From positions 45,338,329-45,402,328 of the forward strand of contig OX578282.1 in NCBI GenBank assembly GCA_951217055.1: a stretch of DNA of 64,000 bases, in the 5' to 3' direction. The position numbers and the translations under genes were made by a program. Each line of letters opens with the position of its first letter. Position 1 is the stretch's first letter. Of this stretch, positions 22,675-33,271 are shown one piece after another. A model generated the notes under the pieces. That model had not been told where the DNA came from, ran no database searches, and saw only the letters and a list, made by a program, of their open reading frames with translations. The stretch is from Gerris lacustris (lineage: Eukaryota; Arthropoda; Insecta; Hemiptera; Gerridae).

Positions 22675-25629
22675 GACCATTAATTTATTTCTAATTTATT
22701 TAGAAACTGAAATTGAAGTCGAAAGCGGTGATTGACTGTAAAGGGAAGTAAGCCTGTATAAGGAAGTAATAAGTAGGATCGTTAGGCCCCTAGGGACTTC
22801 AACTGTTATTACTTTAGACTTACTTTTACCTCTCTGTTCGTATTTTTTAATTCTTCTGTCAAACCCACAAGAAAAATCAAGGGGAGAAACAAAAAAAGGA
22901 AGGATCCTACAACAAATTTACTTTTATATATATTTTCCCCTTTAAATTGGTTTATTCGACTCATTTTATTTCACTGACTCATTATAAAATTATAAGTTAT
23001 TATACCATTTTTTTTTTTATATTTAATAGATCATTAGTGCACACACTGGATGTCCCACCACTGGTTGCAAAACGGGACCTACACCCATTGGGATAAGGTC
23101 ACGTCTTAAAGAACTAGAACTTTATCATGAAACCAATCGCGGGAGCCTTGGCAATTGTCAGTGAACTTTAATTTTTTTCATTTTAAGTATTAGGTTGATT
23201 AGTTATTGCATAAAGAATTTGTTTTATAACCATTTGTTATGTTGTATAAGCGTGGTCACGCATCAAAAAATCACTTGAAAAAACAAATGATTTGAAAGGG
23301 CCCAGGTCGTTCATTATATTCTTGGTGATTAAGGTACTCTTGAGTGTCTATTATGCTAGGGTGTGAAAATATAAAAAAAGTATATTGAGTCTGTAGGGTT
23401 GTTGATAACTTGACGAGTGATCTTTATGCTGGGAGCTTAGTTAGTACATTGTCATGTCTCTAAGCAAGAGTATTAGTTTGTTTGGAGAGCATACCGCGTG
23501 GAGGCGCTGCTTTTGTTTTCAAACTTACAGACTATATCAAGTACCATCACTCGAGCCATCCCTCATGTTCAAAAAGGAAGCTTGTGTTGTCCCCTGTAGA
23601 TTACAGCACAGTGCTGTTTTGTATCCTCTCCCTCTTTCCATCCTCCACTACTACATCATAGTATATCTGGTTACGACTCCGGTGTCAAACCAACTTGATG
23701 CTAAAAACAGATAGATAATAACCTCGTGGCAAAACACGTAGTTTGTGTATTTGCTTTTTTACTTTTTAACATACTTAGAAGTAATTTATGTTAAGCACTT
23801 TTTATGATAACTAAAATAACAAACAAAAAAATTATGAAAATAATGATTTATCCATAGCCACATAATTTTGCCCTTGTGTTGTTACCTTCTATCGAACTAA
23901 AACTATCACAATAGCACTTTAAGTACTTGAAAACTCCATAATGTTCATTGACTTTACATTTTTGTCTGGGACAAATCTAGTAACTTAAATTTGACACATT
24001 CCGACTACCTAAAACTAGCACAGATTATTGTATTTATGATGACATTACAATAATCAGTCATTATTTGTATAAAATCGTTTGTATTAGCCGATAAATCGCT
24101 AAATTTCTGACAAATTCTCGTGATATAATTGTAAACTAACTCGACCAGAGACAAGTAAGTGAGGTTATTTCTATTTAAATAATTTAATTTATAACGGTAA
24201 ATATTTTGTAGGGTAGAGAAAGCTCAGTTGGAACCCTGTTCCTCTTCCTGTGTTGGAACTACTAGTAACACAGCCGTAGGCCTAAACGACTGACTTCACT
24301 GAAGTCTAGAGCTACCTCCAGCGTCCCGTGCCCCCCCCCCCTTCCCCCTTCCCCGCCTTCGTGCCTTGTATCTACGATAAGGTATGTCTCCGGTTCCACT
24401 GGACCGATTTTCCTCTATCAATTTTTATTATAATTATATTAAATGTCTCTACAAAACTTTATCAACGTAGCTATTTTCGATACATCAGTAATTACAGGCT
24501 TTTATTCATTTTCACTAGCCTCTGGGAGATAAATATTGTAATCTATATTTGACCCAGTTTAAAATACGCAATAACTCTAAAATTTCGCAGAGACACATTC
24601 TGGACGACATTATCTATCCATTTTAGTGTATGTTTTGTAAAAGTGTGTTCTTTTATTTAAAAAAATATATTATTGTTTATTTCGTTTTTAGTTTCGGCCA
24701 TCGATCGACTACCTAGTACTAATAAGCCTTATTCATCATAGATGTCTTTATTTTCCTGATGTAGGTATTTAGTATGGACGTACTAAATATCTGTTATTTC
24801 TCTAATCAACACAAAATTAAGTCATTCATTACACACTGTAGGTATCGGCCACTTTACACACTTGCACGATATTCTTATCAATGTAAATATTCGTTGACTC
24901 TCTGATAATTCTAATCAGATGTTAGTATTTGTGTTACCACTGGGTCAAGCCCATCTCTACAATAATTACGTTATTACTAGCGATTATACACAAAGATTTT
25001 ACTGCTAATTACTTTTATGAACATTAAAAATATTTTTTCATAGAAGCGGACCTAATTTGATAGTTAATGAAAAAAAGGGATGTAAATGTAGCACTAGCAC
25101 TAATAATGTTTTGATATGATTAGATTGTTTTATAATGACTTCATAGCTTAGATAATTACAGGGTTGTAGTTCTATACTGACTATTTAATTGAAGGTGCCA
25201 TACGCAGGAGTTAGCTTGCTTCAACCCCGGGTCAGACAACCCACAGTCTCCCTGTTTGGAATTAGTTTTAGTAATTAAATTGACTGATTCATAGTTTAGT
25301 ATTCAGTGGATCGGAAGATGTAATTAGTCAGCATGGAGAGATTGTCTACTAGGGTAGAATCTAATTAATTTATTAACAGCTATGTTAACATATTGGCCAC
25401 CCTTCAGTTTACTTAACTACCGTGTTTATATTTATATAGATTACCAGTTAGAGTTGGTTATAGAAATGTTGCATTACCACCACGGTAATTGTACAATTTG
25501 TAAATAGAGATTTCGGATTGAGCTTAACAAATGAATATGTAATCAGTAGGGAAGTTTCGATTCATTACGATTAACCTTCTATTCGTGGAACATTTTAATT
25601 AATTAGAAAATGTCAAATATAAATTAATA
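22335..25629. other. No gene; unique AT-rich DNA with (CT)n
   Basis: A (CT)n microsatellite lies at about 22,641-22,672 and a C run near 24,332. Small open frames (86 codons at 23,454; 74 at 24,328) have no features I recognise. No transposon ends were found. Confidence 0.5.
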
Positions 25630-26190
25630 ATCAGTCCAAGACAACTCAGACAAACTTTCTCAAATATATAAGTTCGTAATTGGTACTTAGCCCAGTGTTT
25701 TCCATTTATTAGTTTTCGTAGGTACATTTAATTATTATTGACCATTTTATCAATATGTATCATAAAAATAACCTCTACGGCGGGGAATCGATCCACCTGT
25801 GTTTAAAGCTATTTTCTCAGGAACTAGATTTGTCCCGGAAAAACGGCTTAAATGTTAGATTGGTATTTAAATGGACTACATTTTAGAATTTTTTAATCAA
25901 AATCGTCGTAACCATTTTCGAGAAATTTTTTTTTCAGTTTTTTGGGGATATTGCCCCTAAATTTGGAGGTAAAATTCATTTCTCGATTTCGCCTCGAGGT
26001 ATGATGTTTCTGAACATTTACGTTAAATTCGTCAAAATCGGCCCAGTTGTTTGCACAGGCAGACGACAGACAAACATTTTTTAAAAAACAACCTTTTTGG
26101 ACTCTGGGGAAATCTGTGTATATCGATCAAAAGCTCAAAATCGAATTTTCGCGCTATCACAATACTTTCTCTTTATATGAGAAAGTAAAA
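25630..26190 (+). repeat. Family B repeat, near full-length but diverged
   Basis: It starts 'cagtccaagacaactcagac' and ends with the terminal hairpin actttctctttatatgagaaagt. It contains 'ctcgatttcgcctcgaggta' and a short GACA tract. The embedded minus-strand box B region is degenerate (ggggaatcgatccacc). Confidence 0.85.
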
Positions 26191-26887
26191 ATCAATTGAC
26201 TATACTTCTTGCAAATTGAATGCAATAATCCACTTTCCAATTCTGTATGTTTGTTTATTTATGTATCGGGTTTTCTGTGTCAATCATAAATACTTGATGA
26301 ATGAAAGTTACATTTTCGTTTTCACTTTCTATTTTAAGTCAAACTTTCCTGTAAAAACAATATTTGCTGTATAGTTAGTCCGAAACTTCTTACAGCTGCT
26401 TTCACTCTACTTTCTCTTCTCAAATACTGTCACAATTGACATGTTAGAACAAAGTTTCTATCTTCCTCCTCTGCAATTAAATCATTTTGACATTTTCATG
26501 TCTTGGCTATGCTACATAAACTCGAAAAGCGTTACTAAAAATCTAGACCAAAAAGCGTTAATGGGGAGTTAGGAGGATATAGGAGATAGGCAATCAAGTC
26601 TGCCCGCACTCGGTATAGGGTGTCCCCTACCGCGCTCGGTAGAGCCTACTCACCCCTCCCCTCACTATCGGCGACCTGCCCTACATCTCACTCTCTTCGC
26701 TTCTCGCTTGCTACCGATCCAGCAGTCGCTCGCGCGCCCCAGGGGCGTCTCCCCCCCATCTATAACTTCTGTTCTACATCTCCGATTTGCACCGGATAAA
26801 CGCCACAACCATTAAAATTGTATTCCTAATAAACTTACATACATACAATTTATTTTATCTTTATTATTTTTTATTTTTGTTATACTA
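26191..26887. other. No gene; GC-rich patch 26,590-26,770
   Basis: About 180 bp is markedly richer in GC and CpG than its surroundings (ctaccgcgctcggtagagcc; cagtcgctcgcgcgccccag). It has no frame, TATA box or repeat that I can assign. Confidence 0.4.
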
Positions 26888-26982
26888 TAATTTTGCTTCC
26901 GAGCTTACCGAAGGTAACGGAAGCATTGTGTTCACTTTTGAGAACGAAAAACTTTTATGCTTCCGATTTTAAAAATTCCAAG
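26888..26982 (+). repeat. Family A, left part of the copy split by the BEL element
   Basis: The terminal hairpin (gcttccgagcttaccgaagg) and flanking block run up to 'attccaag'. Family A resumes at 33,272 with 'ccaagacagaaatctg', so the LTR retrotransposon inserted here. Confidence 0.95.
26978..26982. other. Target-site duplication CCAAG (left)
   Basis: This 5-bp direct repeat of CCAAG is paired with 33,272-33,276. Uninterrupted family A copies have a single CCAAG (or close variant) at this point. Confidence 0.95.
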
Positions 26983-27173
26983 TATCGCTGCCGGTCCTAA
27001 TGGCAGCGAGATTCTCTAATTTGATTCCTTTACTAGTGTGTAATCTACTATAATACACTAACTCTTTTTACAACACCGTAAGAATATTTATTTCTTTTTA
27101 AAACAATCTCTGACAAAGCAAATGACGGCAAAAAAATCAATCAAAAACAAAAATATAACCGGCTACGCCGACA
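26983..27173 (-). repeat. BEL/Pao 3' LTR
   Basis: It is 191 bp, identical to 33,081-33,271. In the sense direction it starts TGTCGGCGTAGCC and ends GGCAGCGATA. A short purine-rich stretch (ttgaggag) lies just upstream in the sense direction, close to where a polypurine tract is expected. Confidence 0.97.
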
Positions 27174-27185
27174 TGGCTCCTCAAT

Positions 27186-29150
27186 TCAATCAATTGATTG
27201 GATTCTGGCAGAAGGCTCTTTGGCGGGGAACTTCCCTGGTTCTGGTGTCTTCGAAATCAATAGAATCAGTCCCGTGGCTGGGCGTTTTAGCGACGACTTA
27301 GTGCTGCCCATTCTTATTTCCACCTTCCGTACTAGACCGTCCTGACTCGGAAACACTTGCTCTATGATGGCAAGAGGCCAAGTGTTTCTAGGTAGGGTCA
27401 CGTCCTTTACTATGACCACGTCCCCAACTTCCAGATTTCTTTGTCTTTTCATCCATTTTTCTCGGCTTTGCAATCCCAAAAGAAACTCCTTCCTCCAGCG
27501 TGCCCAAAACTCTTGACTCAGATGTTGTACGTGTTTCCAGCGTTTCCTGCTGTACAACTCGTCTCTTTCAAATTCTCCAGGGGGTGGTGCTCCTGGTGGA
27601 TCTTTCAAGGTGAGCAGATGACTCGGTGTCAATGGCTCCAGGGAGTGGGGGTCGAATAAGTTGTTAACTGATAAGGGTCTACCATTAATAGTAGCTTCAC
27701 ATTCAGAAAACAGTGTCCTCAGGCCGTCATCGTTCAGAAGTCCTTGATGTGATCTTAAAAGGTAGTCGAGTATACGTCTCGTCGAGCCAATCTGCCTCTC
27801 GACTACTCCGTTCATGTGACTGGCCGTTGGAGTGTTAAAACGAAACTCACAAGCCTTCTCCGTCAAAAACTTTCGCACAGAATCAATCTTTATGTCTTCT
27901 AGGCCTCTTTTCAACTCTTCTTTAGCGCCGACGAAATTGGTACCCATATCACAGCGAAGCAATTTAACTTCACCTCTTCTACATATAAACCTCCGTAGAG
28001 CATTCATAAATGAACTGGTGTCCAAACTATCTAACACATCTATGTGAACACCTCTACACGCTAAGCAGGTAAACAGAATGCCATAACGCTTGACCTGGCT
28101 CCTTAGGCATTTTACAAAGAAAGGTCCGAATACATCGACCGCGCTGTGTGTAAACGGTGAAGCTGGCGTAACACGATCAGGTGGCAAATCACTCATCTGT
28201 TGTTGCACGAAGGATCCTCTAAGGCGTTTGCACGGAATGCAGTGGGCGATATAGTTCGAAACCGCGGAACAACCTCCTATTATCCAATAACCCCTGCTCC
28301 GAATCTCATTGGCCGTGATACTTCGACCTTGGTGATGTACTGCCTGATGGTAATGCCTAATTAAAAGGTTAGTAATATGGGATTGCCTTGGAAGTATAAT
28401 AGGGTGTTTCTCGTGCCCTGGTAGTAAAGTATGTTTGATGCGACCTCCTACTCTCAATATCCCCTCAGGGTCAACAAACGGGTTGAGGGAAGAAATGTTA
28501 GTACTTTTACTGCCTTTACCTAACCCGACCATTTCTAATTCTACACAAAAATGTTTATTTTGAACCATTTTAATTATATGATTTTCTGCCTGGCCTAATT
28601 CCTTAACAGAGATGGATTCGGCACTTATCCTGTATCGTGTACAGTCTTCCCCCTTCGAACGTTTTCTCAAAACAAAAAATAATCTACGTAAAGTTGCTAC
28701 GCTACGTCTTAATTTTATCCAACTACCAAACCGCTCAAATCTGTCTACGAATAGATGTTCCCTTGCATTTACTTTCCTAGCCTGACGACTTAATAGGTCT
28801 TCCCTTATTTCAGGGTCGTCGCAAGGCAAATCAATTTTTGGGGATTGAGACCACGCCTCGGCATCTCCCCAAAGAAAGGGTGGTCCTCTAAACCAGCATG
28901 AATTCTTAAGATCTGTGACAGAGGTACCCCTAGAAGCGAAATCGGCAGGATTCTCTTTGGATGGCACGTAGTGCCATTCATGTGGCTCTGAAAAATCTCT
29001 TAACATTTGTATCCTGTTCGCGACAAAGGTGTGAAAGCGCCTAGTTTCATTATTAATGTACCCCAGTACCACCTTACTATCTGTCCACATATACCTTTTT
29101 ATGTTATCATACTTAAGTTCCCTAGTGAGCGTTTCTACCATACCCGCCAT
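27186..29150 (-). CDS. BEL/Pao pol, second part: RNase H C-terminal half and integrase
   Basis: The 654-residue frame begins inside RNase H (catalytic Asp in WTDSK, residue 24) and continues into the zinc-binding HHCC domain of integrase (H268/H272 region, C304-x2-C307). The DDE core follows: Asp339 in SAVDVFG, Asp401 in RCDMGTNF and Glu451 in GVVERQIG. The BEL-type C-terminal domain (about 500-600) has the VGDVV and LPRNTWPLA motifs. Integrase pastes the cDNA into the host genome. The frame is offset from the upstream RT frame, and its own frame has a TAG at 29,190-29,192, so no continuous Pol can be read. The first Met is not a natural start. The conserved RNase H Glu (LELTAA) lies between the TAG and this Met. 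Confidence 0.93.
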   Translation of the reverse strand: MAGMVETLTRELKYDNIKRYMWTDSKVVLGYINNETRRFHTFVANRIQMLRDFSEPHEWHYVPSKENPADFASRGTSVTDLKNSCWFRGPPFLWGDAEAWSQSPKIDLPCDDPEIREDLLSRQARKVNAREHLFVDRFERFGSWIKLRRSVATLRRLFFVLRKRSKGEDCTRYRISAESISVKELGQAENHIIKMVQNKHFCVELEMVGLGKGSKSTNISSLNPFVDPEGILRVGGRIKHTLLPGHEKHPIILPRQSHITNLLIRHYHQAVHHQGRSITANEIRSRGYWIIGGCSAVSNYIAHCIPCKRLRGSFVQQQMSDLPPDRVTPASPFTHSAVDVFGPFFVKCLRSQVKRYGILFTCLACRGVHIDVLDSLDTSSFMNALRRFICRRGEVKLLRCDMGTNFVGAKEELKRGLEDIKIDSVRKFLTEKACEFRFNTPTASHMNGVVERQIGSTRRILDYLLRSHQGLLNDDGLRTLFSECEATINGRPLSVNNLFDPHSLEPLTPSHLLTLKDPPGAPPPGEFERDELYSRKRWKHVQHLSQEFWARWRKEFLLGLQSREKWMKRQRNLEVGDVVIVKDVTLPRNTWPLAIIEQVFPSQDGLVRKVEIRMGSTKSSLKRPATGLILLISKTPEPGKFPAKEPSARIQSID

Positions 29151-29194
29151 TGCTACAGCTGCAGTGAGCTCAAGCCTAGGGATGGTTACCTATT

Positions 29195-31189
29195 TTAATG
29201 GTTTACTCTAGCCTTACCAAAAATCATACAACAATGAACTTTCCCACCATCATACTCAAACCTTAAGTAGCTAATGTGTCCATAACCTAACTCCGACGCA
29301 TCAGAAAAACAGTGTAACTGAATATCTTCTATTTTCTTAGCCTCCTCTGGCTTATAACATCTAGGGATATCTATAGGGTTTTGACTGAGAGATAATAACT
29401 CGCGTACCCATTTTTCCCATTTATACCTTTCATTTGAGGGTATTTCTTCGTCCCAATTTTCACTATTTCCCGAAATTTTGCTCAACCTACAAAGGTCTTG
29501 TAAAATGAATTTACCGACTATCACTAGGGGTGCTAAAAAGCCTAACGGGTCATATACAGAACATATAGTTGACAATATACCCCTTCGCGTAAACGGTTTA
29601 TCGTTTATTGTAATCCTAAATGTAAACGAATCAGACTCTAGGCACCAGGAAACCCCTAATGCTCTTTCTAATGGTAATTTATCTAAAACATTATAATCTT
29701 GAATACCTGTTGCTCTATCTTCCTTGGGTATAGATTCTATAACCTCTGGGTGACTCGATATAATTTTGTGGTAGCGGAAACCACCATGAGCGCACAGTGA
29801 TTGTATTTCCTTAATCAAGGTTTTTGCAGATTTTACTGAAGGTGTCGATCCTATACCGTCGTCAACGTAAAAGTTCTCAAAAATAAACTGAGCAGCCTCT
29901 GGGCTAACCAGGTGTCCCGAATCTTTAGAAGTACGTCTGAGTGCATAGTTGGCACATCCCGGGGATGACGCTGCCCCAAACAGATGCCTCGTCATCCGAT
30001 ATTCCCTGGGTTCTTTAGCTACATCTCCTCCCTCCCACCAGAGAAAGGAAAAGAAATCTCTATCTTCTTCCGGGACAAACACTTGGAGAAACATCCCTTC
30101 AATATCACCCATAAAAGCTACCCGTTCTTTGCGAAACCTTAACAAAACGCCTATTACCGAATTTGTTAAATCAGGGCTTGATATTAGGAGACTATTCAAT
30201 GCTACACCCTGGTAAATTGCAGAACAATCGAATACCACTCGTATTTTCTCAGGTTTTTTAGGGTGATACACTCCGTGATGTGGGAGGTACCATACTCTTC
30301 CTTTTTGACGCTCTTCAGGCTTAGCTTCCTCTGCATAACCTTTATCAAAAAGATCAGTCATAAATTTTAAATAATCTTTCTTATATTTTTCGTCTCTAAA
30401 CTTTCTTTTTAAAGAATTAAGCCGAGCTAGAGCCATGGTCTTATTGTTCTCTACAGAAATATTATCATCTTTGAATGGTAATGGCATTTCATAGTGCTTA
30501 TCTTCTCTGTGTAACAAACCTCTCTCAACCTTTTTAACGAATTCCCGGTCGGAAATAGATGGTGCTAAATTATAACTCAGTCTTTCATTTGACTCATTTA
30601 CCTGAAAAATATTCACAATTTCTTTTACAGCAATTCTGTTAGAGACTGACACATGTGTCCCATTCGGTTTAGGGCCTATGATTCCCCATCCTAAAACTGA
30701 TTTTCTTCCATAGGGTTCGTTCGGCCGACCTCGTTTGACACTCAAGGGACAAAGTGCGTCAGGACAATTATTGCCTAAAAGAACCGAAATTGTGATATCC
30801 TTAATTAACGGTCTAATATGATCAGCGATATCTCTCAAATGGGAAAACTGGTGAGCTATTTCCGGTGTAGGAATCTCTTCTTTTGATCCTGGTATGTAAT
30901 CTCTAGTGTAAGTTTTTCCTGGTAATGGTAAACTCACGCTCTTATCGTAACTAGATACTATTATATCACTCAACCTTGTTGTACCTATAACCTGTCTACC
31001 ATTCATAGTAATAAGCTCTAGTTTAGTATCTATCCCCTGAACACCTAAGTCTGACACTAGACTTTCAGATAAGAAACATGTATCGCTCCCCTCGTCTAAC
31101 AGAGCGTACGTTAAAATTTGTTTCTCTGGGTCATTCTTATGATGTACATACACAGGTACGACAAAGGATGTCGTTCCTGAAGGGCCCAA
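29195..31189 (-). CDS. BEL/Pao pol, first part: protease, reverse transcriptase, RNase H start
   Basis: This is a 664-residue frame. The aspartic protease active site is LLDEGSD (about residue 31). The reverse transcriptase has its first catalytic Asp in GDIEGMFLQV (about 362) and the YVDD pair at 441-444. The RNase H start has CFSDASELGYG near the end. It would cleave the polyprotein and copy the RNA. It lies one frame away from gag, overlapping it by about 80 bp; the first annotated codon is TTG, so it needs frameshifting, read-through or a lost base. It stops at TAA (29,195-29,197), where the conserved NPLKYVTIPRLEL-like region is frame-disrupted. Confidence 0.94.
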   Translation of the reverse strand: MGPSGTTSFVVPVYVHHKNDPEKQILTYALLDEGSDTCFLSESLVSDLGVQGIDTKLELITMNGRQVIGTTRLSDIIVSSYDKSVSLPLPGKTYTRDYIPGSKEEIPTPEIAHQFSHLRDIADHIRPLIKDITISVLLGNNCPDALCPLSVKRGRPNEPYGRKSVLGWGIIGPKPNGTHVSVSNRIAVKEIVNIFQVNESNERLSYNLAPSISDREFVKKVERGLLHREDKHYEMPLPFKDDNISVENNKTMALARLNSLKRKFRDEKYKKDYLKFMTDLFDKGYAEEAKPEERQKGRVWYLPHHGVYHPKKPEKIRVVFDCSAIYQGVALNSLLISSPDLTNSVIGVLLRFRKERVAFMGDIEGMFLQVFVPEEDRDFFSFLWWEGGDVAKEPREYRMTRHLFGAASSPGCANYALRRTSKDSGHLVSPEAAQFIFENFYVDDGIGSTPSVKSAKTLIKEIQSLCAHGGFRYHKIISSHPEVIESIPKEDRATGIQDYNVLDKLPLERALGVSWCLESDSFTFRITINDKPFTRRGILSTICSVYDPLGFLAPLVIVGKFILQDLCRLSKISGNSENWDEEIPSNERYKWEKWVRELLSLSQNPIDIPRCYKPEEAKKIEDIQLHCFSDASELGYGHISYLRFEYDGGKVHCCMIFGKARVNH

Positions 31190-33036
31190 CGAGTTTGATG
31201 CATTCTGATATCTAATATTAGTTGTTTTAGTTTCAAGTTTCTTATCATTCTGGGTGGGTCTATTAAACGATGAAGAGATGTAGGGTGTGTTTTATTACAA
31301 CCCTCAACTTCGCATTTCAATCTGTTCCTACAAGCTTTAGACACATGAAATTTCCCTAAACACGAAAAACATAAGCCCTCTTTTTCTATAAACATTTTTT
31401 TATCTTCCCAACTAATATCTACAAATTTTTGACATTTATTTAAACTATGAAATTTCGCAAGACAAAATAAACAATTTTTATTTTTTGGTTTATCCAAATT
31501 ATCGTTCTCACTTGATAGATTTCGAAAACTTTTTCCCTTGTTTGATTTATTTGCGTCAATTTGATTGGTTTGACTTTTAAATTTATCTATGCTTTTATAA
31601 ACAGGATGGTTATGAATCTTAGCCATCTTGCCTACAAATTTAGCTAGATCCTCAATATTTTCTTTCCCATCTTTATCGGCTATAGTGGAAATCCAACTTA
31701 CTCTAAACTTATAGGGCAATTTTGATACAATTTTTTTCAAACATAATTTTGAATTTATTTCTACATTATCTTTAAGAACCCGACTTGCTGTTGTTAAAAG
31801 GTCGCCTAAATTCGCTAGCCCTACCGAGTCTTTTCCTTCCAAAAATTTAGCGAGTAACATTGGTTTAACTTGATCAGGTAAAATATTGTCGTCTAAATGA
31901 AATTTAACCTCCCTCTCAAATATCGGATAAAGTTGGCTATCACCATTAAATTTCTTAGGGGTAAGTGAATTTAAAAGTTGTAATTTAGTATTCAAAACCA
32001 AAGGATTAGTTGCTAGGCAACCTTGTAAATCTTTATGTAGTGGGACACTATCCTGAACTAAATCTAAGGTGGATTGGACAGGGATAGCTTGGATCTGCGG
32101 GTTCGTTTCGGACTTTTGGGGGACGGAGGACTTAGCAGGGTCCGTCTCTCGCTTAGACATACCATCAGGCTTGTCACCACTCATGATATTATCTAAAGTT
32201 TTGTAAGAAGAAGCAGGGGTTATTGGAAGAGGAGAATTATTCTGGGTGAGAATGGAACTATGCTTCAGATTGTCAATGACAGCTGTACTCTTACTATATT
32301 CCAGCAACTTTACTGACCTCCGAACTTCCTCTAGTTCCTTTCTCCCTACATTCTCATCTTCCAGAGCCTCGTTTATAATTTTATTTTTAGAAAGTTCCCC
32401 TTCCAATTCCAATTCTTGGCGACGTAATTCTAATTTTTTCTGATCTAACTCTATTTTCTTAAGTCTCAAAGCATTATCTCGGGAACTTGTCTCAATCTTA
32501 GCTAGAAGCAATTCTGCCCGAGCCCTTGAACTAACCCTGCTTATTTTAGAGCTAGACGCTTTGGACCTGGAGCTAATTACAGAGAGCGTTCTCTCTGATC
32601 TCTTATCGGCAGCAGAATTGACTTCTTCGGCTACTCTCTCACTAATTAGTTTTTTATGTCTCACAATAAACGACTTAAGACCCATACAATAAGTCTGGGC
32701 CTCAAGCACCTGTACCTCCGACTCATGATTTTCTAACGATCTCTCTATCATTGGAGACAACTCACTAATACCAGAACTCATTTCTTCCAGTATAGTATTA
32801 AGCAAAACAGCGTAAGAATCGAAAGAGCCCCCCATCTTATCAACCCTTTTAAGCAACTGGACTACCTCCGATTGCTTCTTCTTAAGCTCTCTGGTTGAAG
32901 CACGGAGATCCCTTAGCTGCTTCTCTAACTCTAACTCTACGGGTATACCTTTCTCTGAGTTGCCTTCCGATTCCTCCTTGTTACCTCCAATTGACGCATT
33001 TTCCGACATTTCGCTCTTGACAGGTTTCACTGACAT
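31111..33036 (-). CDS. BEL/Pao Gag polyprotein
   Basis: This is the capsid/nucleocapsid precursor that packages the element RNA in cytoplasmic particles. From the chosen ATG (33,036; MSVKPVKSEM) it has a long charged coiled-coil-like region, a Gag core around FNGDSQLYPIFEREV, then two CCHC knuckles (C-x2-C-x4-H-x4-C: CLFCLAKFHSLNKC and CFSCLGKFHVSKAC) and a third Cys/His cluster near the end. The frame stays open back to 33,156 inside the LTR, so an earlier start cannot be excluded. The ATG at 33,036 is preferred because it lies downstream of the LTR. The last about 30 codons overlap the pol frame and look non-native, supporting a frameshift between gag and pol. Confidence 0.92.
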   Translation of the reverse strand: MSVKPVKSEMSENASIGGNKEESEGNSEKGIPVELELEKQLRDLRASTRELKKKQSEVVQLLKRVDKMGGSFDSYAVLLNTILEEMSSGISELSPMIERSLENHESEVQVLEAQTYCMGLKSFIVRHKKLISERVAEEVNSAADKRSERTLSVISSRSKASSSKISRVSSRARAELLLAKIETSSRDNALRLKKIELDQKKLELRRQELELEGELSKNKIINEALEDENVGRKELEEVRRSVKLLEYSKSTAVIDNLKHSSILTQNNSPLPITPASSYKTLDNIMSGDKPDGMSKRETDPAKSSVPQKSETNPQIQAIPVQSTLDLVQDSVPLHKDLQGCLATNPLVLNTKLQLLNSLTPKKFNGDSQLYPIFEREVKFHLDDNILPDQVKPMLLAKFLEGKDSVGLANLGDLLTTASRVLKDNVEINSKLCLKKIVSKLPYKFRVSWISTIADKDGKENIEDLAKFVGKMAKIHNHPVYKSIDKFKSQTNQIDANKSNKGKSFRNLSSENDNLDKPKNKNCLFCLAKFHSLNKCQKFVDISWEDKKMFIEKEGLCFSCLGKFHVSKACRNRLKCEVEGCNKTHPTSLHRLIDPPRMIRNLKLKQLILDIRMHQTRWALQERHPLSYLCMYIIRMTQRNKF

Positions 33037-33080
33037 GACTCTTGATGTAACTTCAAAAAGATGTTTAAATATTCTTTTAC

Positions 33081-33271
33081 TATCGCTGCCGGTCCTAATG
33101 GCAGCGAGATTCTCTAATTTGATTCCTTTACTAGTGTGTAATCTACTATAATACACTAACTCTTTTTACAACACCGTAAGAATATTTATTTCTTTTTAAA
33201 ACAATCTCTGACAAAGCAAATGACGGCAAAAAAATCAATCAAAAACAAAAATATAACCGGCTACGCCGACA
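33081..33271 (-). repeat. BEL/Pao 5' LTR
   Basis: It is identical to the other LTR. The sequence following it in the sense direction is GTAAAAGAATATTTAAAC, which is not a recognisable tRNA 3'-end complement. Confidence 0.97.

Larger units (their letters stand above)
26983..33271 (-). mobile_element. BEL/Pao LTR retrotransposon, 6.3 kb
   Basis: A complete LTR retrotransposon lies on the minus strand: 5' LTR 33,081-33,271, gag, protease-RT, RNase H-integrase, 3' LTR 26,983-27,173. The gag-protease-RT-RNase H-integrase order, a YVDD polymerase motif and the DEG protease motif place it in BEL/Pao. Sense-strand LTRs start TGTCGG. The two LTRs are identical over 191 bp, indicating recent insertion. 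Pol is nevertheless interrupted, and no standard primer-binding site (TGG...) follows the 5' LTR. Confidence 0.97.

Noticed and set aside
26590..26770. CpG island or promoter
   Set aside because: It is GC-rich, but there is no TATA/Inr arrangement, adjacent exon or transcript evidence.
29007..29198. Plus-strand frames inside the BEL element
   Set aside because: They are antisense shadows of the gag and pol frames.
33037..33156. Gag start inside the 5' LTR
   Set aside because: The frame is open into the LTR, but the extra 40 residues are LTR-encoded and the downstream ATG is the simpler start. It is kept only as a possibility.
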